8,081 nt of DNA, from assembly GCA_003663695.1 (NCBI GenBank), contig QMUB01000040.1, positions 1 through 8,081 of the forward strand, written 5' to 3'. The notes beneath the pieces were generated by a model, which was given only the letters and a program-made list of their open reading frames with translations, was not told the origin of the DNA and did no database searches. The translations under genes were made by a program, and so were the position numbers. Positions 1 to 6,203 of this stretch are shown here, one piece after another; the first letter of the stretch is position 1, and each line of letters begins with the position of its first letter. The stretch comes from Thermococci archaeon. Its GTDB lineage: Archaea > Methanobacteriota_B > Thermococci > Thermococcales > Thermococcaceae.

Positions 1-11
1 CAATTGAAAAA

Positions 12-1145
12 TTAAAAGAACTTCCCAAACATGTGCTGCGGGATAGGGCAAAAGATCAACCTTCTTGCCCATAGACAATCAGCACAGCTCGGCTCATTTC
101 CCCAGCAATCAATGTCACTTGTCTTTACAAAATCACATGCATCCCGAAGTGCACAGTCCGTACATGAGGGATACATGTAGTTCTTCATGGTAAAGCGGAA
201 CCAAGTGTACTTCTCACTTGTCCAGATATCCTTAAGGCTATTCTCTTTAACATTGCCAAAGGAGTAAGCATTCACCTTCTTTTTCCTGCCGAAGATATAC
301 TCATAATATGTGTGAAGGAAACGATAGCATGGAGCGACTTCCCCATCCCATCTCACAACGGCAACATTGTTCTCATCAAAGTCGCACTGTCTCTCGGTTT
401 TAAGCTCAAAATTAGGTATTTTAACATAGAGTCCCGAATGGACTATTTTATGAAGCTCGTCAACTATGGGTTCCATATCCACACTTCCATCGTAAACGAT
501 ATCATCTATCTGCTCTTCTGTCATGGGAATGAGGTTTGATATGAGCATTGCATCAATATTCAGATCTCTCAGATACCTTGCCAGCTCTGGAAGCTCTTTG
601 TAGTTTTCCTTTGTCACAACGACTTCAACGCCTATGCTCGGTCTATGAGTTCCACTCTCGTCTCTGTATTTAACGAGCTTCTTCACGTTCTCCGCGGTTA
701 CTCCAGCCGCTATGTGGCCCAGCGTTATCACGTTGGCAGCGGTTGGAATTGTATCCATGGAGAAGTAGATGAGATCAACTCCAAGTTCCGCAAATTCCCG
801 AAGCATCCCATCTGTGAGAAGAGTTCCATTGGTGGACATCCCCAAAGCAAAGCCCCTTCTCTTGACCTCACGTACCATATCCATGAAGCGGGGATGAACA
901 GAAGGCTCTCCTATTCCACCGAAGTAAATCATTTTAAGATCTGGGAATTCCTCCGCATCATCGAGTATTTTGAGAAAAAGCTCCCAGTCCATGTCCCCTT
1001 CCGTATCTTCCCAGTACTGCTTGAAACACATTTCGCAGTGGAGATTGCACCTGCTCGTCGTCTCTATGTAAAGATACTTCATATCAAGCTTGGGTTTCAC
1101 AATGACCTTGCCATCCCATAATGTAAAAGAATATTCTTTTTCCAT
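12..1145 (-). CDS. cmo: Radical-SAM/SPASM tungsten-cofactor oxidoreductase maturase (Cmo-like)
   Basis: A 377-residue radical S-adenosylmethionine enzyme, probably cytoplasmic and oxygen-sensitive. The CX3CX2C motif that binds the SAM-cleaving 4Fe-4S cluster is at C33, C37 and C40 (CNLHCEMC). The glycine-rich SAM-binding segment GGIGEP is at 76-81. The C-terminal third has many cysteines (C254, C273, C328, C331, C337, C347, C354, C357, C366), fitting a SPASM-type domain with auxiliary Fe-S clusters. A radical-SAM protein next to tungsten aldehyde oxidoreductases is known in Thermococcales as the 'cofactor-modifying' protein or tungsten oxidoreductase maturase. Its exact reaction is, to my knowledge, not settled. 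The ATG lies one base after the TGA of the MoaD-like gene with no strong ribosome site, so translational coupling is likely. The frame closes with TAA, followed by a short T-rich stretch at the window edge. Family assignment is strong; role in AOR maturation is inferred from context. Confidence 0.9.
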   Translation of the reverse strand: MEKEYSFTLWDGKVIVKPKLDMKYLYIETTSRCNLHCEMCFKQYWEDTEGDMDWELFLKILDDAEEFPDLKMIYFGGIGEPSVHPRFMDMVREVKRRGFALGMSTNGTLLTDGMLREFAELGVDLIYFSMDTIPTAANVITLGHIAAGVTAENVKKLVKYRDESGTHRPSIGVEVVVTKENYKELPELARYLRDLNIDAMLISNLIPMTEEQIDDIVYDGSVDMEPIVDELHKIVHSGLYVKIPNFELKTERQCDFDENNVAVVRWDGEVAPCYRFLHTYYEYIFGRKKKVNAYSFGNVKENSLKDIWTSEKYTWFRFTMKNYMYPSCTDCALRDACDFVKTSDIDCWGNEPSCADCLWARRLIFCPIPQHMFGKFF

Positions 1146-1146
1146 T

Positions 1147-1395
1147 TCAGCCGCCCCCGGCAGGAGGAAAGATGCTCACAATATCCTCTTCCCGCAGTGG
1201 AGTTTGCAAACCCTGCAGGTGCTCAATATTCCTCCCGTTAATGAGTATCATGAACCCCCTCTCGAGTTCCTCTTCAAACCCGGGATATGTTGAGTAAAGC
1301 TTTTCCAAAAGCTCTTCCACACTTCCAGCGGGAACCTCGAGAATTTTCCGTCCGGTGAGCTTTATCAGCGTGGCAAAAACCTTGACTTTTACCAT
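1147..1395 (-). CDS. MoaD/ThiS-family ubiquitin-like sulfur carrier protein
   Basis: An 82-residue beta-grasp protein of normal MoaD length. It ends in PPAGGG, so the C-terminal Gly-Gly needed for adenylation and thiocarboxylation by a MoeB-like enzyme is present. In molybdopterin synthase, MoaD carries the sulfur that forms the dithiolene of pyranopterin. The position between aor and the radical-SAM maturase suggests a carrier dedicated to tungstopterin assembly, or a role in maturing AOR; this is inference. The ATG is preceded at five bases by GGTGGT, a reasonable ribosome site. The TGA is separated from the next ATG by one base. Upstream is an AT-rich hairpin (1424-1467) that divides it from aor. 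No MoaE-like or MoeB-like partner is encoded in the window, so those must be elsewhere. Confidence 0.85.
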   Translation of the reverse strand: MVKVKVFATLIKLTGRKILEVPAGSVEELLEKLYSTYPGFEEELERGFMILINGRNIEHLQGLQTPLREEDIVSIFPPAGGG

Positions 1396-1423
1396 ATTCT
1401 ACCACCATTTTCATGAAAACTAG

Positions 1424-1467
1424 GTTTTACACTTAAAAAATTTTTCGAATGAAAAATTTTGTAAAAC
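1424..1467 (-). terminator. AT-rich hairpin between aor and the MoaD-like gene
   Basis: A perfect 10-bp inverted repeat (AAAATTTTTC, loop GAAT, GAAAAATTTT; 1437-1446 and 1451-1460) is flanked by a second outer pair, GTTTTAC (1424-1430) and GTAAAAC (1461-1467), offset by six unpaired bases. On the minus strand this gives a stem within several T runs just after the aor stop codon. It could be a partial terminator or an RNA-processing site that lowers expression of the two downstream maturation genes relative to aor. The minus-strand run TTTTTTAAG within it could instead be a weak TATA box for the MoaD-like gene, about 16 bases of leader away. The structure is seen; the function is inferred. Confidence 0.5.
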
Positions 1468-1483
1468 AGAAAGAAAAGTGAGA

Positions 1484-3301
1484 TCAAATGAACTCCTCGA
1501 TACCGAGCTCTTTGGCTTTTTCCTTTGGAACTTTCCCATCCTCCGTCCAGCCTCTGAGGGCATAGTACCTCGGGAGCATCTCCTTTAATCTAACCACGTA
1601 ACCCTTGTTCGGTCCCTCGGGCATGGGCTCTTCTAGGAAGCGCTTTGGCAGCGTATCGTCCTTTGCCGGATCAAGACCAGCTTTAAGGTTAAAGATGCGC
1701 TCGGCATTCCATATTCTCTCCCCTATCTTGAGATAGTCCTCGGTTGAATAGTCCCATCCCAGAGCGGCATTAAGCATGTCCCTGTAGTCATCAGCTCCTA
1801 AACCGAAGGTCGTAAAGAGGCAGAGCCCGGCGGCATCGATAAGCGCACTGAGATCCTGGAAGATTATGAGCATCTTAACCTTGTCATCACTCACATCGTG
1901 TGGATCCATCTTATATGGATAACCGAGGATTTCGGGGCTTATCATGTAGTTCTTAATGTGGCATCCTCCACGGTTGTTGGTCGCATAACCGAGGCCATGT
2001 CCCTCGGCACCTCTTGGATCATAGGCTGGTAGCTCAAGCTTTTTGACACTCATAGAATACTCGGGATGGCCATAGCTCTCTGCAAGGCGATAACCACCTT
2101 CAGCTAGTTTGTCTCCGAAGCCTTCTCTCCTTGCAAGCTTATCGATGTAGTAGTGGAGAACCTCCGTGTTACCCCATCTGAATGGAGGAGCCTCTCCAAG
2201 CTCTTCATCCGTTATTAATCCTTTCTCGTAAAGCTCCATAGCCGTTCCAAGGGTTCCACCAGTGGATATGGTATCGAGGCCGAGCTCATCGCACCTGTGG
2301 TTTGCTTCAATTATGCTTGCGAGGTCGTTTATACCGAGGTTTGCTCCAAGTGCCCATGTGCTCTCGTATTCGGGACCCTCAGTGACTCCAATGGTCGGAA
2401 GTTTGTTAACCCTTCCACATCCAATCGGACATGCATAACACGGCTGGTTTCTTATAAGGTACTTAGCTGCCATGGCTTCACCACTCTGCTCATATGCATG
2501 CTCAAAGACCCCTGTTTGGAAGTTTCTTGTTGGATAGAGCCCATTTTCGTTGATTATGTTAACGAGAATGGCGGTACCATAATTAGGGAGTCCTCCTCCT
2601 GCAACAGGATCATTTCTGAGCTTGTTAATCTTCTCCCTAATCGTCAGCATGAACTTCTGTTTGTCCGCTATTGATACGGTCTTACTCCCTTCAACGGCTA
2701 TAGCCTTGAGGTTCTTGCTTCCCATTACCGCGCCTACACCACCTCTACCTGCAGCCCTGTGCCCATCATTCATAACAGCGGCAAACTTAACAAGGTTCTC
2801 CCCCGCAGGACCAATTAAGGCTATTCTGAGTTTTTTACTTCCAATCTCCTTCCTTATAGCCTCTTCGGTCTCACTCACGAGTTTGCCCCAGAGGTGGGAA
2901 GCATCACGAATCTCGACGTTTTCGTCCTTTATATATATGTAAACAGGCTTTTCTGCCTTGCCTTCTACAACAATGGCATCATAGCCCGCAAACTTTAGTT
3001 CAGCTCCAAAGTATCCTCCAGAGTTCGCCATGGTTATGAAGCCCGTGGCAGGGCTCTTTGTAACAACGTTATATCTTCCTCCCGTGGGAGCGCTTGTTCC
3101 ACTTAACGGGCCAGGAGTAATTACTAGCTTGTTTTCAGGGCTCAACGGGTCAACCATCGGGTCCATCTCTTTTAAAAGCAGATATATTGCAAGTCCCCTG
3201 CTCCCAAGCCATTTTCTAGCAAACTCTTCATCATATTCTTCGACTTTCACCTCTCCCGTGGAGAGGTTTACACGTAGAAACTTTCCCCAGTTGCCATACA
3301 T
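1484..3301 (-). CDS. aor: Tungsten-containing aldehyde:ferredoxin oxidoreductase
   Basis: A 605-residue enzyme, the length I recall for P. furiosus AOR. It oxidises aldehydes to carboxylic acids and passes electrons to ferredoxin, in the cytoplasm, typically detoxifying aldehydes made during peptide fermentation. All metal-site positions known from the P. furiosus structure are in place. C288, C291, C295 (CX2CX3C) and C494 bind the 4Fe-4S cluster. D338 and the D489-AAGLC-494 segment lie at the bis-pterin tungsten site. The two EXXH motifs, E332-ANH and E380-VLH, match the iron site at the dimer interface. Start choice: the same frame offers TTG at 3313 and ATG at 3307, but ATG 3301 gives the family N-terminus MYGNWG, is preceded by GGCGAT, and lies about 11 bases after the start site predicted from the TATA box. 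It is the first gene of the cluster. The match with FOR, GAPOR or WOR paralogues is poorer. Confidence 0.96.
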   Translation of the reverse strand: MYGNWGKFLRVNLSTGEVKVEEYDEEFARKWLGSRGLAIYLLLKEMDPMVDPLSPENKLVITPGPLSGTSAPTGGRYNVVTKSPATGFITMANSGGYFGAELKFAGYDAIVVEGKAEKPVYIYIKDENVEIRDASHLWGKLVSETEEAIRKEIGSKKLRIALIGPAGENLVKFAAVMNDGHRAAGRGGVGAVMGSKNLKAIAVEGSKTVSIADKQKFMLTIREKINKLRNDPVAGGGLPNYGTAILVNIINENGLYPTRNFQTGVFEHAYEQSGEAMAAKYLIRNQPCYACPIGCGRVNKLPTIGVTEGPEYESTWALGANLGINDLASIIEANHRCDELGLDTISTGGTLGTAMELYEKGLITDEELGEAPPFRWGNTEVLHYYIDKLARREGFGDKLAEGGYRLAESYGHPEYSMSVKKLELPAYDPRGAEGHGLGYATNNRGGCHIKNYMISPEILGYPYKMDPHDVSDDKVKMLIIFQDLSALIDAAGLCLFTTFGLGADDYRDMLNAALGWDYSTEDYLKIGERIWNAERIFNLKAGLDPAKDDTLPKRFLEEPMPEGPNKGYVVRLKEMLPRYYALRGWTEDGKVPKEKAKELGIEEFI

Positions 3302-3306
3302 GGACA

Positions 3307-3349
3307 TCGCCAAAATAATATAGACATTTATCCCTATAAATTTTGGCGA
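3307..3349 (-). promoter_or_regulatory. aor promoter with TATA box, bracketed by a 10-bp inverted repeat
   Basis: On the minus strand AATTTATAG (3342-3334) makes an archaeal TATA box. The predicted start site is near 3312, giving a leader of about 11 bases to the ATG at 3301. A perfect 10-bp inverted repeat, TCGCCAAAAT (3307-3316) and ATTTTGGCGA (3340-3349), places one arm on the upstream BRE side of the TATA box and the other over the start site and ribosome-binding region. The arms are about 33 bp apart centre to centre, roughly three helical turns. This is a credible site for a dimeric regulator, but no known regulator motif is recognised. Confidence 0.55.
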
Positions 3350-3399
3350 AAATAAAATATATTGCAGGAAGTATTGGAGTTAAACGCTATTATTAACGG

Positions 3400-3418
3400 A
3401 AAAGAAAAATGTAAAAAA
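3400..3418 (-). terminator. T-rich terminator after the metal-efflux operon
   Basis: On the minus strand three T runs (T6 at 3418-3413, T5 at 3409-3405, T4 at 3403-3400) follow the last operon gene by about 35 bases. Oligo-T tracts without a strong hairpin are the usual archaeal termination signal. The stretch between this point and the aor promoter holds no gene that I can see. Confidence 0.5.
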
Positions 3419-3452
3419 TTTCAAGAATCAACTTGTGAATGCTCAAGCTCCG

Positions 3453-3608
3453 CTACCGGTGTCCCAGCAGCCTTTTTAATCTTTCTTCAACATCCTCTTT
3501 TCTTCTAACGAGGTTTTGCCTCTCAACCTCTCTTCCCCTCTTTAGATATACGAGTGTTGGAATATTCAAAACTTCAAAGCTCTGGGCAACCATGTAAAGC
3601 CAGTTCAT
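3453..3608 (-). pseudogene. C-terminal half of a thioredoxin-fold protein, CXXC half missing
   Basis: A 51-residue reading frame starting at ATG 3608. Residues 9-50 read like the second half of thioredoxin: a helix, then FEVLNIPTLVYLKRG with the cis-proline IPT turn at 16-18, two strands, and a charged final helix ending in LKRLLG. The first half of the fold, with the CXXC redox centre, is absent, and the frame upstream of the ATG is closed by stops. The ATG overlaps the stop of the preceding small gene as ATGA, and AAGGAG lies ten bases before it, so it may still be translated. The likeliest explanation is a deletion that joined the start of a membrane-anchored thioredoxin gene to its end in another frame. 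It would lack thiol-disulfide activity. A real minimal gene cannot be excluded. Confidence 0.55.
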
Positions 3609-3721
3609 CTTTCAACATCTCCTTCAAGAAATGTCTCGTTTTTCTCGTAGGCACTCTTCATGCTGAACCATGAATAAAGCGAAAGGAGAAGAAAAACAAA
3701 AAGTCCCATTTCATAGAGCAT
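3605..3721 (-). CDS. Small single-span membrane protein (38 aa)
   Basis: A 38-residue product with one hydrophobic segment at about residues 6-20 (GLFVFLLLSLYSWFS), then a short charged tail. The ATG lies five bases after GAGGTGA, a good ribosome site that overlaps the stop codon of the ATPase gene; this supports the ATG at 3721 rather than an upstream start inside the ATPase. Its TGA overlaps the ATG of the thioredoxin-like remnant. I do not recognise a family. It may be the signal anchor of a once larger membrane-bound thioredoxin, now cut off by a frame change, or a small accessory subunit of the ATPase. The ribosome site and tight spacing are seen; both roles are inference. Confidence 0.5.
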   Translation of the reverse strand: MLYEMGLFVFLLLSLYSWFSMKSAYEKNETFLEGDVER

Positions 3722-3726
3722 TCCGT

Positions 3727-5784
3727 TCACCTCAAAATTCTCATCGCGTTGAATACCGCTATGAGGGCGACACCGACATCCGCAAAGACCGCCTCCCACA
3801 TAGTCGCCTCTCCAAGTATTCCAAGACTTATAAATGAGAGCTTAACCCCAAGAGCGAAGATTATGTTCTGCCACACTATCCTCCGTGTCTTTCTAGCTAT
3901 CCTGATGCCCTTTGGCAACTTCGAAAGCTTGTCATCCATTATGACCACATCTGCCGTCTCTATGGCTGCATCGCTTCCCAAGGCACCCATTGCAACACCC
4001 ACGTCTGCCCTCGCCAGTACAGGAGCATCGTTTATGCCGTCACCGACGAAGATTATCTTCTCGCTCGGTGTTTTCTTTTTCTCAAGCTCTTCAATTACTC
4101 TAACCTTGTCTTCTGGTAAAAGTTCGGCATAGAACCCATCGAGTCCAAGGTGACTCGCTATTTCCTCAGCAACGTCCTCGCCGTCGCCTGTGACCATAAT
4201 AACTTTCTCAACACCGAGGTGCTTGAGCTCCTTAATGGCAGCGGGTGCATCTTCCTTTATCTCGTCCGAGATTATTATATAACCCGCATACTTCCCGTTG
4301 ATAACCACATGAGCAACGGTTCCCTTAACATGGCATGTGTCGTGCCCAATCTCAAAACGATGTAGCAGCCTATCATTACCCACCATTATCTCAACATCAC
4401 CTATCCTCGCTCTAACGCCATGCCCCGCTATCTCCTCATATCCCAATACCTCCATCTCGTTGATTTTTTTATCATAAGCGTCCTTTATCGCTTTAGCTAT
4501 TGGATGGTTCGAATGTGCCTCCGCCAAAGCGGCAAATCTTATTATCTCCTCCTCAGTAAAGCCGTTCCTCGTCTCTATCTTGGTCACCTTAAAGACACCC
4601 TTTGTTAGAGTTCCCGTCTTGTCGAAGGCAACCACCGCTGCACCGTGGAGTGCATCGAGATAATTGGAACCCTTGACGAGTATCCCCTCCCTAGCGGCTC
4701 TCCCAATACCTCCAAAGTAGCCTAAGGGGATTGAGAGAACCAACGCACATGGGCATGAGATTACGAGGAGCACCAGTGCCCGGTAAATCCAGGTTGAGAA
4801 CGGATCTCCGGTAGTCAGGGGCGGAACCGTGGCGACAAAGGCGGCAAGCCCAACGACAGCAGGTGTATAATAATGGGCAAACTTTGTTATGAACTTCTCG
4901 GTCTTAGCCTTTCTCGCGCTCGCATTCTCAACGAGCTCTAGAATCCTCGAAATTGTTGACTCGCGAAGCTCTTTTGTAACCTTTACTTTTAAAACTCCTG
5001 TGAGGTTAAGCATACCCGAGAGGATCTCCTCCCCTTCTTTCACAGTTCTTGGAATACTCTCACCTGTGAGTGCTGAGGTATTAACATTTGAGCTTCCTTC
5101 AATGACCACGCCGTCGACGGAAACACTCTCGCCAGGCTTTATGAGGATTATATCGCCGACCTTGAGCTCTTCGGGCGTTACCCGTACAATTTTATCTCCA
5201 GTTACAAGATTGGCGTACTCCGCCTTTAGGGCGAGCAGAGCTTTGATGGAGCGCCTTGACTTGTTTACGGCCATGTCCTGGAAGAACTCACCGACTACGT
5301 AGAATAGCATAACCCCAACCGCCTCTGGATACTCGTGGATGGCAAATGCTCCTAGGGTGGCTATGACTATAAGGAAGTTCTCATCAAAGACGTTACCATG
5401 GAAGGAATTGAGCACTGCACTCTTGAGAACCTTCCACCCGACGAGGAGGTAGCTCACCGTGAAGATTCCCATCACAAAGGCATTATCTATACCGTAATAG
5501 TAGCGGAGCACTATACCAATGGCGAAGAGTATGATAGATGGGATAATAAAATAGAGCACCTTTTCCCTGTGCTCATGTTCGTGTTCGTCCTCTTCTATGA
5601 CCTTGACTCCGGGCTCGACATTTCTCACTATTCTTTTAGCCTTCTCTACATCGCCCTCAATAACGAGCTCGCTCGTCGTAAAGTTTACCAGAGCGAATTC
5701 AAAACCCTCTTTTTTGAGGGCTTCCTCAATTTCATAAGCACAGCTCGCACAGTCGAGCCCCTCCAATTTAAGCTTCTTTGGCAT
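3727..5784 (-). CDS. Zn2+/Cd2+/Pb2+-exporting P1B-2-type ATPase
   Basis: A 685-residue inner-membrane heavy-metal ATPase of the ZntA/CadA class. An N-terminal metal-binding domain has DCASC (C12, C15); an Asp before the CXXC is typical of Zn/Cd/Pb pumps rather than copper pumps. A His-rich linker (EHEHEH, 67-72) follows, then about eight membrane spans. Visible motifs: TGES 240-243 (actuator), CPC 344-346 (transport site), DKTGT 388-392 (phosphorylated D388), NHP 426-428 (nucleotide binding), GDGIND 581-586. K648 and D669 in the last two spans match the conserved Lys and Asp of P1B-2 pumps. The start at 5784 is chosen because GGAGGAG lies four bases before it; a GTG-type start at 5811 would sit inside the regulator gene. 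It begins one base after the ArsR-like gene and is surely co-transcribed and metal-induced. The region FDENFLIVIATLGAFA resembles bacterial CadA, as I recall it. Confidence 0.93.
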   Translation of the reverse strand: MPKKLKLEGLDCASCAYEIEEALKKEGFEFALVNFTTSELVIEGDVEKAKRIVRNVEPGVKVIEEDEHEHEHREKVLYFIIPSIILFAIGIVLRYYYGIDNAFVMGIFTVSYLLVGWKVLKSAVLNSFHGNVFDENFLIVIATLGAFAIHEYPEAVGVMLFYVVGEFFQDMAVNKSRRSIKALLALKAEYANLVTGDKIVRVTPEELKVGDIILIKPGESVSVDGVVIEGSSNVNTSALTGESIPRTVKEGEEILSGMLNLTGVLKVKVTKELRESTISRILELVENASARKAKTEKFITKFAHYYTPAVVGLAAFVATVPPLTTGDPFSTWIYRALVLLVISCPCALVLSIPLGYFGGIGRAAREGILVKGSNYLDALHGAAVVAFDKTGTLTKGVFKVTKIETRNGFTEEEIIRFAALAEAHSNHPIAKAIKDAYDKKINEMEVLGYEEIAGHGVRARIGDVEIMVGNDRLLHRFEIGHDTCHVKGTVAHVVINGKYAGYIIISDEIKEDAPAAIKELKHLGVEKVIMVTGDGEDVAEEIASHLGLDGFYAELLPEDKVRVIEELEKKKTPSEKIIFVGDGINDAPVLARADVGVAMGALGSDAAIETADVVIMDDKLSKLPKGIRIARKTRRIVWQNIIFALGVKLSFISLGILGEATMWEAVFADVGVALIAVFNAMRILR

Positions 5785-5785
5785 A

Positions 5786-6133
5786 TTACTCCTCCATGTG
5801 CCTAAGGGCAATCTTCAAAATCTGCCTTATGTGCTCGTCATCTAGCCGATAAAATACGTTCTTACCATCTTTTTTATAAGCGACAATTTTTCTGTCCTTT
5901 AAAATTCTAAGCTGGTGTGATATGGCTGAGACAGAAAGCCCGGTGATGTTTGATAAGTCACACGTACAAAGTTCCTCCTCAAGCAAGGCGAAGACTATCT
6001 TCAAGCGAGTGGGGTTCCCCAAGGCATTGAAAAAATCCGAAATCTCGAGGATGGTTTCCTCATCGGGGAGCTTTTCTTGGGCTTTCAAAATTTTATCTAG
6101 ATGCTCCTCATAAATCTTACATACTTCCGTCAT
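5786..6133 (-). CDS. ArsR/SmtB-family metal-sensing repressor
   Basis: A 115-residue winged-helix repressor. The helix-turn-helix runs at about 55-80 (CDLSNITGLSVSAISHQLRILKD). Two known metal-site types can be seen. C56-T-C58 lies in the ELCTCDL segment, the alpha-3 thiolate site of CadC/ArsR, with C5 and H11 near the N-terminus as possible extra ligands. D99-X-H101-X10-H112-X2-E115 reproduces the alpha-5 zinc site of SmtB/CzrA exactly, with E115 the last residue. Metal binding would release DNA. The start at 6133 is chosen because GAGGTGAT lies three bases upstream and because the promoter and operator fall just before it; a longer frame to 6220 would overlap the promoter. The gene leads the operon with the Zn/Cd ATPase, so it most likely senses Zn, Cd or Pb and represses its own transcription. 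Confidence 0.92.
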   Translation of the reverse strand: MTEVCKIYEEHLDKILKAQEKLPDEETILEISDFFNALGNPTRLKIVFALLEEELCTCDLSNITGLSVSAISHQLRILKDRKIVAYKKDGKNVFYRLDDEHIRQILKIALRHMEE

Positions 6134-6145
6134 TTTATCACCTCT

Positions 6146-6169
6146 ACATTTGAACAATTGTGCAAATGT
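6146..6169. promoter_or_regulatory. 24-bp dyad operator for the ArsR/SmtB-type repressor
   Basis: Two 11-base half-sites, ACATTTGAACA and TGTGCAAATGT, flank a central AT and match as an inverted repeat at 10 of 11 positions. The core TGAACA-N2-TGT.CA closely follows the SmtB/CadC operator pattern (TGAACA-N2-TGTTCA) known from bacteria. It lies between the TATA box and the ribosome site of the regulator gene and covers the predicted transcription start, so binding would block RNA polymerase. The sequence is seen; the partner is inferred from gene order. Confidence 0.82.
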
Positions 6170-6180
6170 CTTATAAACTT
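6170..6180 (-). promoter_or_regulatory. TATA box of the metal-efflux operon
   Basis: The minus strand reads AAGTTTATAAG, a good archaeal TATA box, preceded by the purine-rich GGGTAAAG as a possible BRE. The expected start is about 25 bases downstream, near 6147, inside the far end of the dyad operator, leaving a leader of about 14 bases that holds GAGGTGAT. The promoter directly abuts the end of the upstream transporter gene. Confidence 0.65.
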
Positions 6181-6201
6181 TACCCTTAGGGCAGGGTAAA
6201 G
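6178..6201. repeat. 9-bp perfect inverted repeat next to the efflux promoter
   Basis: CTTTACCCT (6178-6186) and AGGGTAAAG (6193-6201) are separated by six bases. The repeat begins three bases after the transporter stop codon and overlaps the BRE side of the efflux promoter. It could be a second protein-binding site or an RNA hairpin ending the transporter message. No T run follows on the minus strand, so a terminator role is weakly supported. Confidence 0.45.
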
Positions 6202-6203
6202 AG

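Noticed and set aside
645..1121. Plus-strand open frame of about 158 codons
   Set aside because: It lies antisense to the radical-SAM gene, has no ribosome site, and its composition mirrors the real gene; the minus-strand product has clear family motifs.
3350..3400. Possible SurR-type GTTn3AAC site near GTTAAAC and TTAACG
   Set aside because: The spacing does not match the GTTn3AAC pattern and the site is well upstream of the aor TATA box.
3605..3799. Longer 64-codon version of the small membrane protein
   Set aside because: The extra 26 residues overlap the end of the ATPase gene in another frame and have no hydrophobic or conserved character; the inner ATG at 3721 has the good ribosome site.
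4889..5302. Plus-strand open frame of about 137 codons opposite the ATPase
   Set aside because: Serine/leucine-rich shadow of the ATPase coding strand without a ribosome site or recognisable domain.
3453..6201. A wholly new system combining sensor, pump, membrane peptide and thioredoxin half
   Set aside because: Sensor and pump form a well-known metal-efflux pair; the two small frames are more simply explained as remains of one thioredoxin gene until comparison shows otherwise.
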